Source of the DNA: Aphanomyces cochlioides
Taxonomy: Eukaryota; Oomycota; Saprolegniomycetes; Saprolegniales; Verrucalvaceae
Assembly (NCBI GenBank): GCA_019828595.1
Contig: JAHQRK010000010.1
Span: forward strand, 434,001-498,000
Reading direction: 5' to 3'
Length of the DNA: 64,000 nucleotides
Positions 1 through 10,123 of this stretch are shown here, piece by piece. A program made the position numbers and the translations under genes. Position 1 is the stretch's first letter, and the number at the start of each line of letters is the position of its first letter. The notes under the pieces were generated by a model. That model saw only the letters and a program-made list of their open reading frames with translations. It was not told the DNA's origin and did not search any database.

Positions 1-799
1 ACTTCACTCGAACGGCAATTCGAAAATGCTTGATGTTTTTCTTGACAAACGTATGAGTAGGATTTATATTGATTAAAGTATACCCTGTATTATACGTACT
101 TTTCGTGTGTATTTTACAAAAGGTATAATACTTGTATAATACGGGAATGATACATACGAAGCCATACACATGACCCAATCGACTAGGCTTCTAGGTGAGT
201 CTTTTTGAAATTCGATCGCAGCGGCTTTGGTTCGGGGGTATGCTGACAGTATGTTGGGCTCGAGTTGCTTGGCACTCGAAAGCTTTCTTGCAGTTCCCAA
301 GGCCTGTTCAACTGTTTGCCGACGTGGGCCACTGCTAAATATATAGTACAATGCATCGGCATCGGCGCTATTGCGGGCAGCACAAACTCCAAGAGGGTTC
401 TCACTCGTCATGAGTAGTTTGGAATATTAAGCTATTTGGTCATTGGTGCTAATAATAAACCATATAGTAATACTATTTTGCGCAAAAAATGTTATACTCA
501 TGACACATAGTAATATAGCTAGTATTACTTGAAAAGGATAGTAGTTTCCAGTAGACAACCAATCAATATTCTGACATTTCGATTGGGTGAGTAAACCAAA
601 ATTGAATTCTATTGGCAGAAATGGTAATAGCAATACTGTACGAAGAAAAATAATACTTTGATTAAGTCGTCAATCTTAAAAGTACTGTTGTAACTACGGA
701 AATATGAGATTTAGTGCATGTTGCATTTGGTTTTTAAATCATAGTAATACCCATGAACCTTAAGATATTTGCTTGATCCGGCTTTGTGGTTGCGATATG
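1..799. other. AT-rich stretch without a recognisable gene
   Basis: The longest open frame here is a 112-residue minus-strand ORF at 73-411 that resembles no family I know and has no neighbour to support it. A 68-residue minus-strand frame at 427-633 is rich in hydrophobic residues but has AT-driven composition. I would not call either a gene. The stretch runs directly into the minisatellite. Confidence 0.4.
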
Positions 800-1335
800 A
801 GTAGTGAGCGCTGACGCTTCTACCCAGAACCTGCGAATAGATCTAGCCAGGATTTGAGGATGATATATCCCGTGCAGTCCCTGATGGCTCTGTGCGCGGT
901 GTATGACATTCTTGCGCCAACGCATTTTGCTTCGAATGGGTCTAGCCAGCTCATGGACGGCTTCAAACGTGCGAGCGCTGATGGCTTTATGCCTGGTGTA
1001 AGATTTTCGTGCACCGACGCATCTATCCAGTCCCTTGCGCCGTTGCATCTAGCGCTGATGGCTTTATGTCTGCCTGGTGTACATCTTTCGTGCGCCGATG
1101 CATCTAGCCAGGACCTTCGAATGAGTTTAGCCAGGGATTTATGCCTGGTGTACGACTTTCGTGCATCGACGCATCTATCCGGTACCGTGCGCTGACGTAT
1201 ATAGCCATGACCTTCGAATGGATTTAGCCAGGGTCTGCGGATGATGTCTGTCGAGCGAGCACTGATGGATCTGTGCCTGGTGTACGACTTGCGGGCAATG
1301 ATGCATCTAGTAAGGGTTTGCGAATGGTACAGGGC
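800..1335. repeat. degenerate minisatellite, about 4-5 units
   Basis: Imperfect copies of one unit follow each other. Recurrent words are GCGCTGATGG, TTTATGCCTGGTGTA, TTTCGTGCACCGACGCATCT and TAGCCAGGACCTTCGAATG. Unit length is roughly 100-115 bases, with deletions in some copies. ORFs on both strands (854-1195 plus, 734-1048 minus) are produced by the repeat itself and I do not treat them as genes. The period is unlike the simple AT repeats elsewhere in the window. Confidence 0.75.
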
Positions 1336-1763
1336 CTCCTCAATTTTCGCGCAATCAAAATGTATTTATTTCGAGAGTATATAAGCTCTTTGCGTATAAA
1401 TTATGAGAGTAATTCCAACAGAGTATATCGCTGAGCCCAGTTTCTAGTCGTTCAAGAAGTCCAGAATAGCGTTAACGCGCTCGATAGCGCGACACCCCTG
1501 TTTGCGCTGAAGTATTGAACTGCTTTTGACGACATATTGAACCAGATGATTTACATTTTGATATCGACTGGAGCAAACCACTATGACCTCAATATTTTAT
1601 AGAAATTGAGTTTGACAGTATATTTATTGATGGCTTGCGCGAAAATTGAGGAGATACTACTGACAATGGTAATGCTAAATTTGTATACGCAACATCATAT
1701 TTTACTACACACCAAGATAATATTAAATTTGTAAATGCATTAACAATAAAGTTTTGTGCACAC

Positions 1764-1834
1764 ATACATACGGAGCTGGTACTACATTTGATCTTAGCCA
1801 AAAGGCCGAGAAGTTAATACATACGGAGCTGGTA
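1764..1834. repeat. 18-bp perfect direct repeats flanking the U2 fragment
   Basis: The 18-mer beginning ATACATACGGAG occurs at 1764-1781 and again at 1817-1834, with 35 bases between the copies. The spacer is the U2 snRNA fragment described in the next entry. A perfect duplication of this length next to a small foreign insert resembles a target-site duplication made by target-primed reverse transcription. It could also come from repair synthesis at a staggered break. Confidence 0.8.
1782..1816 (-). pseudogene. U2 snRNA 5'-end fragment
   Basis: Read on the minus strand this is the universally conserved 5' end of U2 snRNA: CTTCTCGGCC, TTTTGGCTAAGATCAA and TGTAG(TA). U2 is the spliceosomal RNA that pairs with the intron branch site through its GUAGUA box. 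The match stops at that box. Nothing resembling U2 stem IIa, the Sm site or the 3' stems follows, so this is not a working U2 gene. The final TA is shared with the start of the flanking duplication. The identification rests on a 30-plus-base match to a highly conserved RNA. Confidence 0.85.
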
Positions 1835-1989
1835 GTGTAGAGGACATACCAGCTTCCTATCGCCTACTGTATACATTTGCGTGAGTTCATATCTCGCAAG
1901 CACTATCTTTTTTGTTGTCTTTAACAGAATGCAGAGCGGTTTCATTTTTTGGATATTCTTGATTTCGTGTTTGCACTGCATTCGTTGGT

Positions 1990-2476
1990 TTGATTCCCCG
2001 ACGCGTTTTGCTTTGTGCGGCCTGCTCCAATTGTAGGAAACTTGCTCGTTGCCACAGAAACTTGTGCGTAGATTGCTCATGTGACTGTAAAGCGCATCGC
2101 ACATTTACTGATAGAAGACTCGAAACCATGGCAAGACGCTCCTATATCATTGATTCTTTGTTTACATTATCTAGTAATGCCCACAACAGACGACAGTCAT
2201 GGTGATAATTTAGTTACTATGGCTGGACTTGATGAACTAACCGATCAACCGTCCACACCTGATGCAAGTGATCATTTGCATTCGTCTTATGTGTCCTCTT
2301 GTTCTTCTTATAGCCCAAATGCCTCTGGTATTCAACTCGATTCAGGTCATGACGATCATGGGGTTGATTTTTGTGGAAGAGATTTTATTGGTGATAACGA
2401 TGGCATGGATCTTGTTAGTCCAAGTCAACAGTCTGGCGAAGTCATATCATTGCGTAGCGAATCCAGAAATTCATGA
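1990..2476 (+). pseudogene. Cys-rich and acidic fragments of a broken gene
   Basis: Two overlapping plus-strand frames lie here. The first, from 1990, has a dense Cys cluster (CAACSNC, CVDCSCDC). The second opens at 2081 and has an internal ATG at 2177 starting MPTTDDSHGD. It is Asp/Ser-rich, low in complexity, and stops at 2476. No domain is recognisable. Together with the next entries it may be the N-terminal part of one decayed gene, because strand and spacing agree. I infer this only from position. It could equally be unrelated debris. Confidence 0.3.
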
Positions 2477-2705
2477 AGCTTATCATTTGCTAATCGATAT
2501 TCGAACTTGATACTGGTGTTTGATTCTCTCTTGGTTATATTCCCAGGAAAATTGTTTTGTCTACCATCAGTCAACGAAAGAATGAATCGAGTCACATTTA
2601 ATAACATTAGCCCCCCATATCCACGGAATTAGTATCCATTTTGCTGACAAAATCTAAAAACTCTTCCATTGCTCTGAATGTTCCACCAGCCGAAATAAGT
2701 TAGCC

Positions 2706-3176
2706 ATGGAATTGATGGTGAATCCGAAACTTGGAAATCATCGCACGACCCATGACTACGAAGCCAAGAGCGAGATTGAGACTTGCTACCTTGTAGATGC
2801 CTTAAAAATCCTTTTGATAAATATGCCACCTCCACCTAGATGCCACGATCCATCTGCTATACTCGACATTCCTCCTACTGTACCCTTCTGTGTAGGTTTT
2901 CCAGACGAAACAAGTCGTGTATATGCGTCTGTTACCGCTGGATCCAATCATTTCGATCGCGCTCTCCTCGAGCAACGTGGTGTTAATAGTTGGCTGTGTT
3001 TGAGATGTCCAAATGCAAACTTATGCACTCATAAATTATTCTGGCTAGACTTGCAAAACGATTCTGAGACCAATTTTGAGGACGAATGGACTTGGCTCCA
3101 AGAGGAGCGACCTCTAATGGAAACGAATACTTGGCTTCCTATAAATGTCCCCTTTCCTGTTAGTCATGATGCATAA
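2706..3176 (+). pseudogene. fragment with Cys/His cluster, possible SWIM- or KDZ-like transposon remnant
   Basis: This 156-residue open frame begins MELMVNPK. Near residue 97 it has WLCLRCPNANLCTHKLFW, that is C-x2-C-x5-C-x-H followed by aromatic residues. Such clusters occur in SWIM-type zinc fingers and in the Cys-rich N-terminal modules of some DNA transposases. A weaker echo (CDLRKCTNAR, then VWLEL) recurs near 5455-5515, so the region may hold two relics of the same family. I cannot name the family with confidence. There is no obvious promoter. Confidence 0.35.
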
Positions 3177-3268
3177 CTCACAATCCGAAATCGCCGTGGA
3201 TTTGTTTTTCTAGAAAGATACGACATGAACAGATTTAAGACGACGCAGCTTTACAGTAATATCTGGAG

Positions 3269-4000
3269 TTGTGGCTCTCAATTCAACACTCTCCTGATCA
3301 TTGTCGCCTTCAGCTACTGTTTATGGCATGTTTAAGTCTTTTAACATTGTTTCCCCCATATACAGATGTTCCAATGCGTAATGCTCTATTGTTTTGTATT
3401 TTGATGGCACGTTTCACGGCTTCCTACGAGTCAGTCGCGATAGTTCTTCGATTTGGATTTAGTGAACATGATAAGATACATCATTATCTTGGCTGCTACA
3501 ACATTGTCTGCGACGCATCGATTAATAGAAGCTCAGTATCTAAGTCAATCGTCCATTTTTTGTAGCCGTGCAACGTTCGTGCAGGACTGTTTGTTCATTA
3601 TCCGAATGTAAGAATGAATTCCACAGGACTATGGCTTACAACTTCTGGTTAGGCTTGAAGATGGCATATCGGCTTGTTTTACGTGTCCACACTGTGGGTC
3701 GCTAGAAACATCTCCTATAGTGATAAGTGATGGTAATGCCAAAATGGCATGTCGTCGCGAATACGCCACCTCTCGGTAGGTGGTCCATTCAGCTTGATTC
3801 AATGTGTCTTAGGAAAGAAATTGCTCGTTCAAAACGCGTATGCACTGAAGTCCCAGTGCAATATCGTGTATTTATTCGTGATAGATCAACGCGTAATGCT
3901 TTATTACACTTTTGACATTCCAGGTCCTCTTCAAATGATAATTCGCCCACCATTTGGACAGACGGGGACCACAATGTTCTCACTATTAATTGATTGTTAA
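3269..4000 (+). pseudogene. continuation of the decayed gene: hydrophobic segment and CPHCG cluster
   Basis: Frames shift several times. The ORF at 3269-3565 holds a hydrophobic stretch and a possible helix-turn-helix-like segment. About 3650-3780, in another frame, encodes ACFTCPHCGSLE followed by a Val-Ile-Ser-Asp-Gly turn. A CPxCG cluster followed by a D-G pair is found next to the catalytic domain of some cysteine-cluster transposases (KDZ-type), but no catalytic block follows that I can see. A further frame (3749-4000) is unassigned. Confidence 0.25.
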
Positions 4001-4404
4001 GCATGCATTGCCTTTGCTTGGGGCGATTTGTTAATTCTTTGACACGCTCAAGTTCCTGTCAAAATGGCTTATGCCCTCCATGTTGGAGGATTTTTTATCT
4101 GATTTAGGGCCTTTTCCGAGTATCATCGTGTTTGACACCCAGATTGCTTTACCAAGTAGTGTCGTCGTACTTTTGTCGAGTTGTGGGAGATTCATCATGA
4201 TTGGCTTGCACAATTCACTGCATCGACTAGTTTGATTGGTTGTTGATAGAGAGACTCATTCGCATTCTGGGGTGAACAAGCATGGCAGGCAAGATGAAAG
4301 CAAAGATGCTGACAAGGAAGCAGTTATGTTGTTCTGTCGGATGATTCACGTCTGCTGGCTACAACCGCGACTGCAGTGGCCACCACCGTCGTCATCACGA
4401 CAGC

Positions 4405-4698
4405 ATGAGCCGCATTCATCCGCACAACACAAACTTCGAAATGCACTCTGACTCTACTTGGAAAACGTTTTTCTCAAAACACGACGAAAAGTTGACTCGC
4501 CATCGTTATTTGCAAAACACGACGGCCAATGACGACGGGGACGATTTTGATTGGCTGAGTCCTTATTTGGAAACTACTTGGAAAAGGCCCTTAGCAAGGC
4601 TGTCGCCTATTCAAAATGGTGCTGTGCGAAATCCTGATGTAATGCGTCCTATATCACTCTCTCAAGCAAAAGTTGAATCAAGAGTACCGACTTACTAG
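4405..4698 (+). CDS. hypothetical 97-residue ORF
   Basis: The frame starts MSRIHPHN and stops at 4698. It contains two loosely similar segments, DSTWKTFFSKHDEK and ETTWKRPLARLSP, separated by an acidic stretch. No family is recognised. It lies between other broken plus-strand frames and may be one more exon-sized relic of the same decayed gene. Confidence 0.2.
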   Translation: MSRIHPHNTNFEMHSDSTWKTFFSKHDEKLTRHRYLQNTTANDDGDDFDWLSPYLETTWKRPLARLSPIQNGAVRNPDVMRPISLSQAKVESRVPTY

Positions 4699-5162
4699 TA
4701 GAAAAACATCATGTTCTGTCTCAACTTGAGCTAAACATACCTTCTCTAGCATGAACTGAGAAGTAACCTTATGGACGTACAACCTTGGCAGTCGTTATGG
4801 TCACCTTTGGAAATTGTTCTATTACACTTAGCATCTCAATTTTTGGATTATCTCAATTGTCTGTTGTGAGGTGTGCGATGTCGACGATGCTAATTTCACA
4901 ACATTAACTGACGATGACATGCATGAATGGTATCCAAATTCTCCGATCAAGAGACCCCTTGCTCCTTATAATGATAAACACACCCCTGATGACAAGGTCT
5001 GCACAAAAAAACGCTACTTCAGTTCAGTATACTGGTATATTTCATTTTTGTTGATCACATGGGCTTTGTTTGGGTTTCTCAATTCTCCACGATCACGAAT
5101 CTCCCATTCATCCATGTACTTCATTATTTCAACGATGGCCATACAGTAGAGGACAGGGAATA

Positions 5163-5515
5163 GTTATCATGGACAATTTCCCCGTTCTTAAAGACATCAG
5201 TTCAGTCTCTTGCAATATCTTTAACTCCACTTTTAAAGCCGTGACGAAGCAAGCAGGTTTCATGGGGGTTGATAATTTTCTCCTTTACACCAAGCATTTC
5301 ATCAAAGCTGTAAATTCTCGTAGTTTAGCGAAAATACAAAAAAGAAATGAAAGTGGAAGGTGCCAAACGAAATACTTGGCTCTCTGTTAATTCTCTCCTT
5401 CATCAACTACAAGGAGAGTTCATTGTGCCAAAGAGCCAGCCTTGTAACGGCGACAACGTTTGCGATCTTCGTAAATGCACAAATGCAAGACCGCCCTAAT
5501 TCGTCTGGTTAGAGT
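5163..5515 (+). pseudogene. broken ORF with CxxxC cluster
   Basis: From about 5169 one frame reads MDNFPVLKD and runs to 5390. The neighbouring frame then continues as NTWLSVNSLLHQLQG and reaches CNGDNVCDLRKCTNAR near 5485 before a stop. The order NTWL(S/P), Cys cluster, W-L resembles parts of the 2706-3176 fragment, suggesting a second relic of that family. No function can be assigned. Confidence 0.25.
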
Positions 5516-5774
5516 TGATAGGCAAATCAAATGTACTTTAACGTGTGCTATCGTATAAAATCAAAATGGAGCTGATTTCGTGTCGATTCCCAGGTCCCTG
5601 GCTAAGTCAATATACCAATTTGGGCATGTAACGTGATTAACGTCAATGTAGAACTCTCCATCGTTCATAACCTCCCGCCGTCGCTTCAGTAAGAGAGAAA
5701 CGTCCATGCTGCCGTCAAAAATGATCCGGATATAACCGTTTATTTCTATTTGGAATCACACGGAAAACCAGTCA

Positions 5775-6197
5775 ATGAGCGGTGAGAACGCACAAGCGGG
5801 CCCTTCCTTCCAAAGTTGGTGCGCTGAGCGCATAGACGACTATGACTCCATCCAGGCGCTTACAACAAGCAAAGGGGATGTTGCCTAAAGCTTTTCATCA
5901 TGGGACCAGGTTGCGGCTGTTACTGAAACCTTCCTTTCCGAGAAACGATATTGGATGACATCGAGTGGGACGCAAAAGACATACAAAACGCGGCATTATA
6001 AATGTCCTGTCATGGCTAATCGTAGCCGATGGCCAAACCTGCCTCCATGCAATGCCAGAATTACGTTCAAGATATGTGAGAATGGCATAACCGACTTCAT
6101 TGAAGAGGTTGCAGAACACTCGCATGTCTTTATGCCATTTTTACCGCTGTCACTGCTGAGCAATTTCGGCGGTTGGAAGCGATCGATAAATCACTAG
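5775..6197 (+). pseudogene. MULE-type N-terminal zinc finger (FLYWCH/WRKY-GCM1-like), one in-frame stop
   Basis: An ATG at 5775 opens a frame starting MSGENAQAGPSF that meets a TAA at 5886-5888. It continues in the same frame through SWDQVAAV, YKTRHYKCPVM, PPCNARITF and EHSH to 6197. The Cys...Cys...His-x-His pattern after a YK(T/S)R stretch is the zinc-binding module at the N terminus of many Mutator-like (MULE) transposases, where it binds DNA. The catalytic DDE domain and SWIM finger are absent downstream, so this is a truncated, disabled remnant. A stand-alone host FLYWCH protein is possible but the stop argues against it. Confidence 0.55.
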
Positions 6198-6277
6198 CAA
6201 ACCATGTAAGCTTCAGTGAAATCATTACTACAGTGAAATCATTACTTAAGTCAGTCAACTTTGTTTAGACTGAGCAG

Positions 6278-6649
6278 ATGGGAGTACATCTCTTAGAAGT
6301 TCGAGATGAAGTCAAGACCCTCGCCAAGCAAATAGACTCTCTTCAAGAGATGCTTCGTTTTAGAGAAATGTTGACACATTCCACCGCTAAGATAAATGCG
6401 GGAAAATATATAGCGAAAGAAAAAATTGGCAAATGGCTGCATACAGAAGAGAAAGTTGCCACATTGGAAAAGGCAAAACGCCAAGAGGCTACGAAATACG
6501 TCCGTGCACGAAATGCAAACGCCACCAATAGACTAAATTCCAAACGGCAAGTGCATAAAGAACGTACCAGCCCTCCGAGACGCCACAGTGTTTCTGGTGA
6601 CCAAGACAATATGGAACGAAAGCGTCATAGTAAACAATGTAGCCTCTAG
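6278..6649 (+). CDS. hypothetical basic coiled-coil protein
   Basis: This 123-residue frame starts MGVHLLEVRDEV. Residues 5-35 and 50-75 have heptad-like spacing (VKTLAKQIDSLQEML, then EEKVATLEKAK). The C-terminal third is very rich in Lys, Arg and Ser. It follows the zinc-finger relic in a different frame, 80 bases downstream, with a stop just before the ATG. It may be a displaced part of that gene. No family is recognised. Confidence 0.3.
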   Translation: MGVHLLEVRDEVKTLAKQIDSLQEMLRFREMLTHSTAKINAGKYIAKEKIGKWLHTEEKVATLEKAKRQEATKYVRARNANATNRLNSKRQVHKERTSPPRRHSVSGDQDNMERKRHSKQCSL

Positions 6650-7182
6650 ACCAATGTCTGGTGTATTGATGCTCCTGAAGCATTTCTCCAAACACTTGAT
6701 CGCCTGGAAATCGTCCGGACAATATGATTGGCTAAAAATAATTTTACTATCAATTGATTGGCTAAAAACTGACCTACGTTTGTGAGAGAAAAGCTGCAAA
6801 TCTCACGTCATCTCTATGACTCTGAACAACCTTCCACAGCGACCCCACCTCGAAGAGAATTCCACGTTATTCAGCGCTCCCCACGTTGAACGTACAACGA
6901 GTGGAGAGGTCTCTGGCCTCGCCAGCGCAGCGACGATTTCGTGTACCATCCCGATCAAGGCCAAAGGTCAAAATAACCTTCTAAAATGGATATTTGTATT
7001 ATATTTCGGAGGTCCAGCGATTTACCGGCGGTTGATTCAACCAATCGCCGGAAGAAATTTTGAGTAGAAAGCACAATATATACGAAACAAAAGTTTATTT
7101 GCTTCGTGAATGTTTCTATTTTGGGGTTCTATTGTAGCGAAGATTTTCCGGAATCTGTGCGGAATAACGAAATTGCTCAGCA
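6650..7182. other. gap with a tandem TGATTGGCTAAAAA duplication
   Basis: TGATTGGCTAAAAA occurs twice within 45 bases (about 6724-6737 and 6755-6768). Short open frames at 6816-7067 and 7110-7373 show no protein signature. The same TGATTGGCTA word recurs in many non-coding parts of the window, often at transposon ends. Confidence 0.4.
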
Positions 7183-7255
7183 TATTGAGTCGGGGTTGTC
7201 AATCGGAAGCGACGGTGAAACCCACCGCGCGCATCGTCTTTGGAATAGCAGCCAT
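7183..7255 (-). pseudogene. ADH 5'-end fragment
   Basis: The minus strand from 7255 reads MAAIPKTMRAVGF, matching the start of the intact ADH at 27620 (MSAIPKTMRAVGL). After a frame change it reads LPIDNPDS, matching LPIEDPSS of the intact gene. Homology then ends. It lies downstream, on the minus strand, of the 7983-8737 pseudogene's 3' end, so it is a separate copy and not that gene's missing exon. Confidence 0.7.
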
Positions 7256-7982
7256 GATAGAGTCGACGCTTGGTCAAATTGAAAATGGAGTGGATTTCCA
7301 TGGATCTTGCGAGGATGTTACGTGCGACAACTGGAGTGTCTGCGATGATTTGTCTGCGACTTTGATGGAGTAAACAGCGCGAGGATTGGCTTGCATCCAT
7401 TACGTTCGTTGGCAATCTTGAGCTCGAGATTGGTCCGTCGTGGTCTCAGTCGTGGGAGATAGTGGATGCTCTGGTCTGCAACCCATGGACTTCGTCTGAA
7501 TTCGGCCGCTTGACGTTTTCTACTCTGTCCTCGCTCTCACGCTTTTCAATCGTCAGATACTGGAGTCTACGAGGGATTCAAGAGGGGATTGTGCTTCCCG
7601 TCTACCAACATGTTCGTAGACGGATGACTTGAAGAATCCGTGAGAGGGACCGCCAAGTATGCGCTACTGACGACGAGAAAACCGTCTGGTCTCGTGGATT
7701 GTATGCAAATCGTCAGTCTACAGGACTGTCGCAGTGGTAGTCCCCCGCCCCCCGAGTTCCCCCGAAGTTACATGTCAGTCGGGGGAAGTAGATTTATTTA
7801 TAGATGCTTCGTGTTCACTCGTGGCTGAGGCATTCTGCGCGTCCGCCAAGGCTCCTCCTGGATGTTTCCTATGTTTAAACTTGAATTTTGATGAATCATT
7901 GTCTTCTTGCGGTCGCCCCCATGAGCAATACGCTAGGGAGATGAGCAAGTCTTGTGGGGAAACGATACAACAGACAAGTGCA

Positions 7983-8737
7983 TTAAAAGCCCGAAAGGAC
8001 GAGTTTACCAACGACGCGACGGGCTTCGAGGGCAGCGTGGGCTTTGCGAAGATTGGTAGAGTTGATCGTGCCCAAGTTTTCGCCCAACGTCGTGTGGATG
8101 CGCTTGGCGTCGACCAATTCACTCACGTGGTTGAGGAGACGATGCCGTTCGACAATGTCGTCGCTGGCAAACACTGGACAAGTTCCCATGCGCTCCCAAG
8201 CAAACATGCCAATGGCAGCGAGCTGCTTTGGAATGTCTTCGGTGCGGTTCACGACATGGTCGGCGCCGAGTTGAGTCACGCAAGCAGACGACTCGGCTCG
8301 AGAAGCAGACGGAAATACGGTCAGTCGGTTAGTTCCTTGAGGAGCTGGATCGCAATCGAGTCAACGCCGCCGGCGCCGTTGAGGATCAACACAGACTTGA
8401 CCGCTGGTTTGTCCACCGCTGGGTCCTTCTTTGGCACTCCAAGGCGATCAAACACGGCCTCATACGCGGTGATCGATGTCTATGGAAGGGCCGCAGTGTC
8501 GTTAAAGTACAAGCTAGCTGGCTTTGCGACCCACTATACGCTCATCCACCGCTTGGAATTCAGCGTTGGAGCCATGCCGCCAGCATAAAACACCTCGTCG
8601 CCAACTTTGAACAACGAGACGTCAGGTACAATGGCGACTACAACACCAGCAGTGTCATAGCAGAGGATCTTGGGCGTCTTGTGTTCACCAGAGTTGAGTC
8701 GAATTTTAAAGTCGACAGGGTTGACGGCAGCGTCAAA
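7983..8737 (-). pseudogene. ADH pseudogene, truncated and internally deleted
   Basis: Minus-strand frames match the intact ADHs from VNPVDFKIR through YDTAGVVVAI and LFKVGDEVFYAGG, then DERIVGRK, NGAGGVDSIAIQLLKELTD and LGADHVVN to AHAALEARRVVGKLVLSGF. Defects are clear. The first ~45 codons are lost at about 8737, where unrelated CCGCAAA-rich DNA begins. There are frameshifts and stops around 8300-8530. The nucleotide-loop GAGGVGS has become GAGGVDS. The segment between QLAAIG and the C-terminal domain is deleted. It belongs to the zinc-independent quinone-reductase-like branch of the medium-chain dehydrogenases. Confidence 0.85.
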
Positions 8738-8869
8738 ATTTCCGCAAATTTTTCCGAATTTTGCGAGAAAGCACTGGTCCGCAAGCTTTTTCCGCAAAAC
8801 GCGGAAGTTGAGGAGGGCCATTCCGCAAAATGTCGCTTCGAGATCAATGGAAAGTAAGGTAGATCGATC

Positions 8870-9115
8870 TTGGTTAGTGTGCGATGCACAGAGGAAGCTG
8901 GTCTTTTGAACATTTTATTTTTTGCAGCCTCTTCTAACCAAGGAGGCCAACGCGAGCGGTTGCTGTTTGACCGTGAACAAGCAAAACTGGCTAAAGAACA
9001 AATGAGGTTTGCCAGAGAGCAAGCTATCCTTGCCGAGAAACGCCATGAAGAATCTCAACGTATTATGATTGCGTTGTTGAAAGAGAAGGTTGAAATGAGA
9101 AAGTCAGATAAATAA
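8870..9115 (+). CDS. coiled-coil ORF, possible C-terminus of a Harbinger accessory protein
   Basis: This 81-residue frame ends in an alternating charged helix (FDREQAKLAKEQMRFAREQ, then LAEKRHEESQRIM) and stops 60 bases before the 3' end of the Harbinger transposase on the other strand. Myb/SANT-like accessory proteins of PIF/Harbinger elements commonly end in such helices, and convergent gene order is usual for them. That assignment is inference. The N-terminal DNA-binding part is not in this frame. Confidence 0.4.
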   Translation: MVSVRCTEEAGLLNILFFAASSNQGGQRERLLFDREQAKLAKEQMRFAREQAILAEKRHEESQRIMIALLKEKVEMRKSDK

Positions 9116-9178
9116 ACAATCTATGACAAGCTCATGTAGATATGTATTTTGTCAATGTTAAATATGTGTAGACTCAGT

Positions 9179-10123
9179 TCACTTTTCACTATCTCTAACA
9201 CTTAGATATGTTGCTAGTGGTGGTGGGTTGCAGTTGAAATACATGGAGATTTGATTTCCCATCGGTTGTAAACAAGTATGGCAATTGGTAAGTACAACGC
9301 AGACAATCCACAGCTGCCCAATTGGTAGTTGGCGTACTTTTTGTTTCTTGCTCCAGTCCATAAATGACCACAGCCCCTTAATTATATGGAAGCTCCATTC
9401 GACAGCTTCTCGTACAGCACTCATTGACTTGTTAAACTTGTCTTCGGGAGAACCCAGTGCAGCATTTGAAAATGGACAACAAAGATATGGTCTACAACCG
9501 TAGGCTAAATCACCATACAATACGTAACCATGAAACTCAGGGGTAAGAGGTAACGTATCCAAAAGACGGCTCATTGATAGTATGGTTGAGTCGTGTCTGC
9601 GACCTTCTACTGGTCCGTACATAGAGATAATCAAGCCATCGGGAGCTGTAACCGCTTGCCAATTCAAGCAGTGCCGTCTGGGGTGGCCATTATAGCAAGC
9701 TCTTTGCAAGCTTTCAAAAGCATTATGGTTAGCTCGAGGACTTGGACGGCTAATATAGTGTCGTGTACCGTCGATAAAGCCCAAACAAGTTGTAATTGGA
9801 GCACCAGCTTCATGTATAACCTGCCCATATAGCTTGTAGCGAAGCAATAGTATGTCTTTGTTGAGATAAACTACTGCAGAATACTTGTCAAACAGATGAG
9901 CAACAACAGTCTTAATAATGCGGGAAGCAGCACCTGTTGAACGGCCAAATTCGTTTGCTATGTGATAGATTCGGCATGGCTCAGCAAGTCTATGAAACTC
10001 GGATCTCACGTAAAGCGATACGACAGTGATGGAAGCATGCAGGATTGGATGGTTTCCGCTCGAGAGCAACGCGTAATTTTGTCGATCTACAAGTACGGGA
10101 GCGAAATTGGAACCAAACAACAA
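9179..10123 (-). CDS. PIF/Harbinger (HARBI1-like) transposase, probably 5'-truncated
   Basis: This 314-residue frame is an RNase-H-fold DDE transposase of the DDE_Tnp_4 family. Residues 30-80 form the helix-turn-helix-like segment (IANEFGRSTGAASRII). The catalytic residues are visible: D118 in GFIDGTRH, D205 in YGDLAYG and E242 in REAVEWSF, spaced D-x36-E. Family members have about 350-430 residues, so some N-terminal sequence or a first exon is missing. It overlaps the start of the plus-strand ORF at 9962. I found no convincing terminal inverted repeats, so the element's limits are unknown. Confidence 0.85.
   Translation of the reverse strand: MLFGSNFAPVLVDRQNYALLSSGNHPILHASITVVSLYVRSEFHRLAEPCRIYHIANEFGRSTGAASRIIKTVVAHLFDKYSAVVYLNKDILLLRYKLYGQVIHEAGAPITTCLGFIDGTRHYISRPSPRANHNAFESLQRACYNGHPRRHCLNWQAVTAPDGLIISMYGPVEGRRHDSTILSMSRLLDTLPLTPEFHGYVLYGDLAYGCRPYLCCPFSNAALGSPEDKFNKSMSAVREAVEWSFHIIKGLWSFMDWSKKQKVRQLPIGQLWIVCVVLTNCHTCLQPMGNQISMYFNCNPPPLATYLSVRDSEK

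Noticed and set aside
854..1195. Plus- and minus-strand ORFs over the minisatellite
   Set aside because: They follow the repeat unit and have no independent support.
1782..1816. A functional U2 snRNA gene
   Set aside because: Only the first ~35 bases of U2 are present; stem IIa, the Sm site and 3' stems are absent on either side.
7734..8588. 284-residue plus-strand ORF
   Set aside because: It is the antisense shadow of the ADH pseudogene; its sequence has no family features while the minus strand reads ADH motifs.
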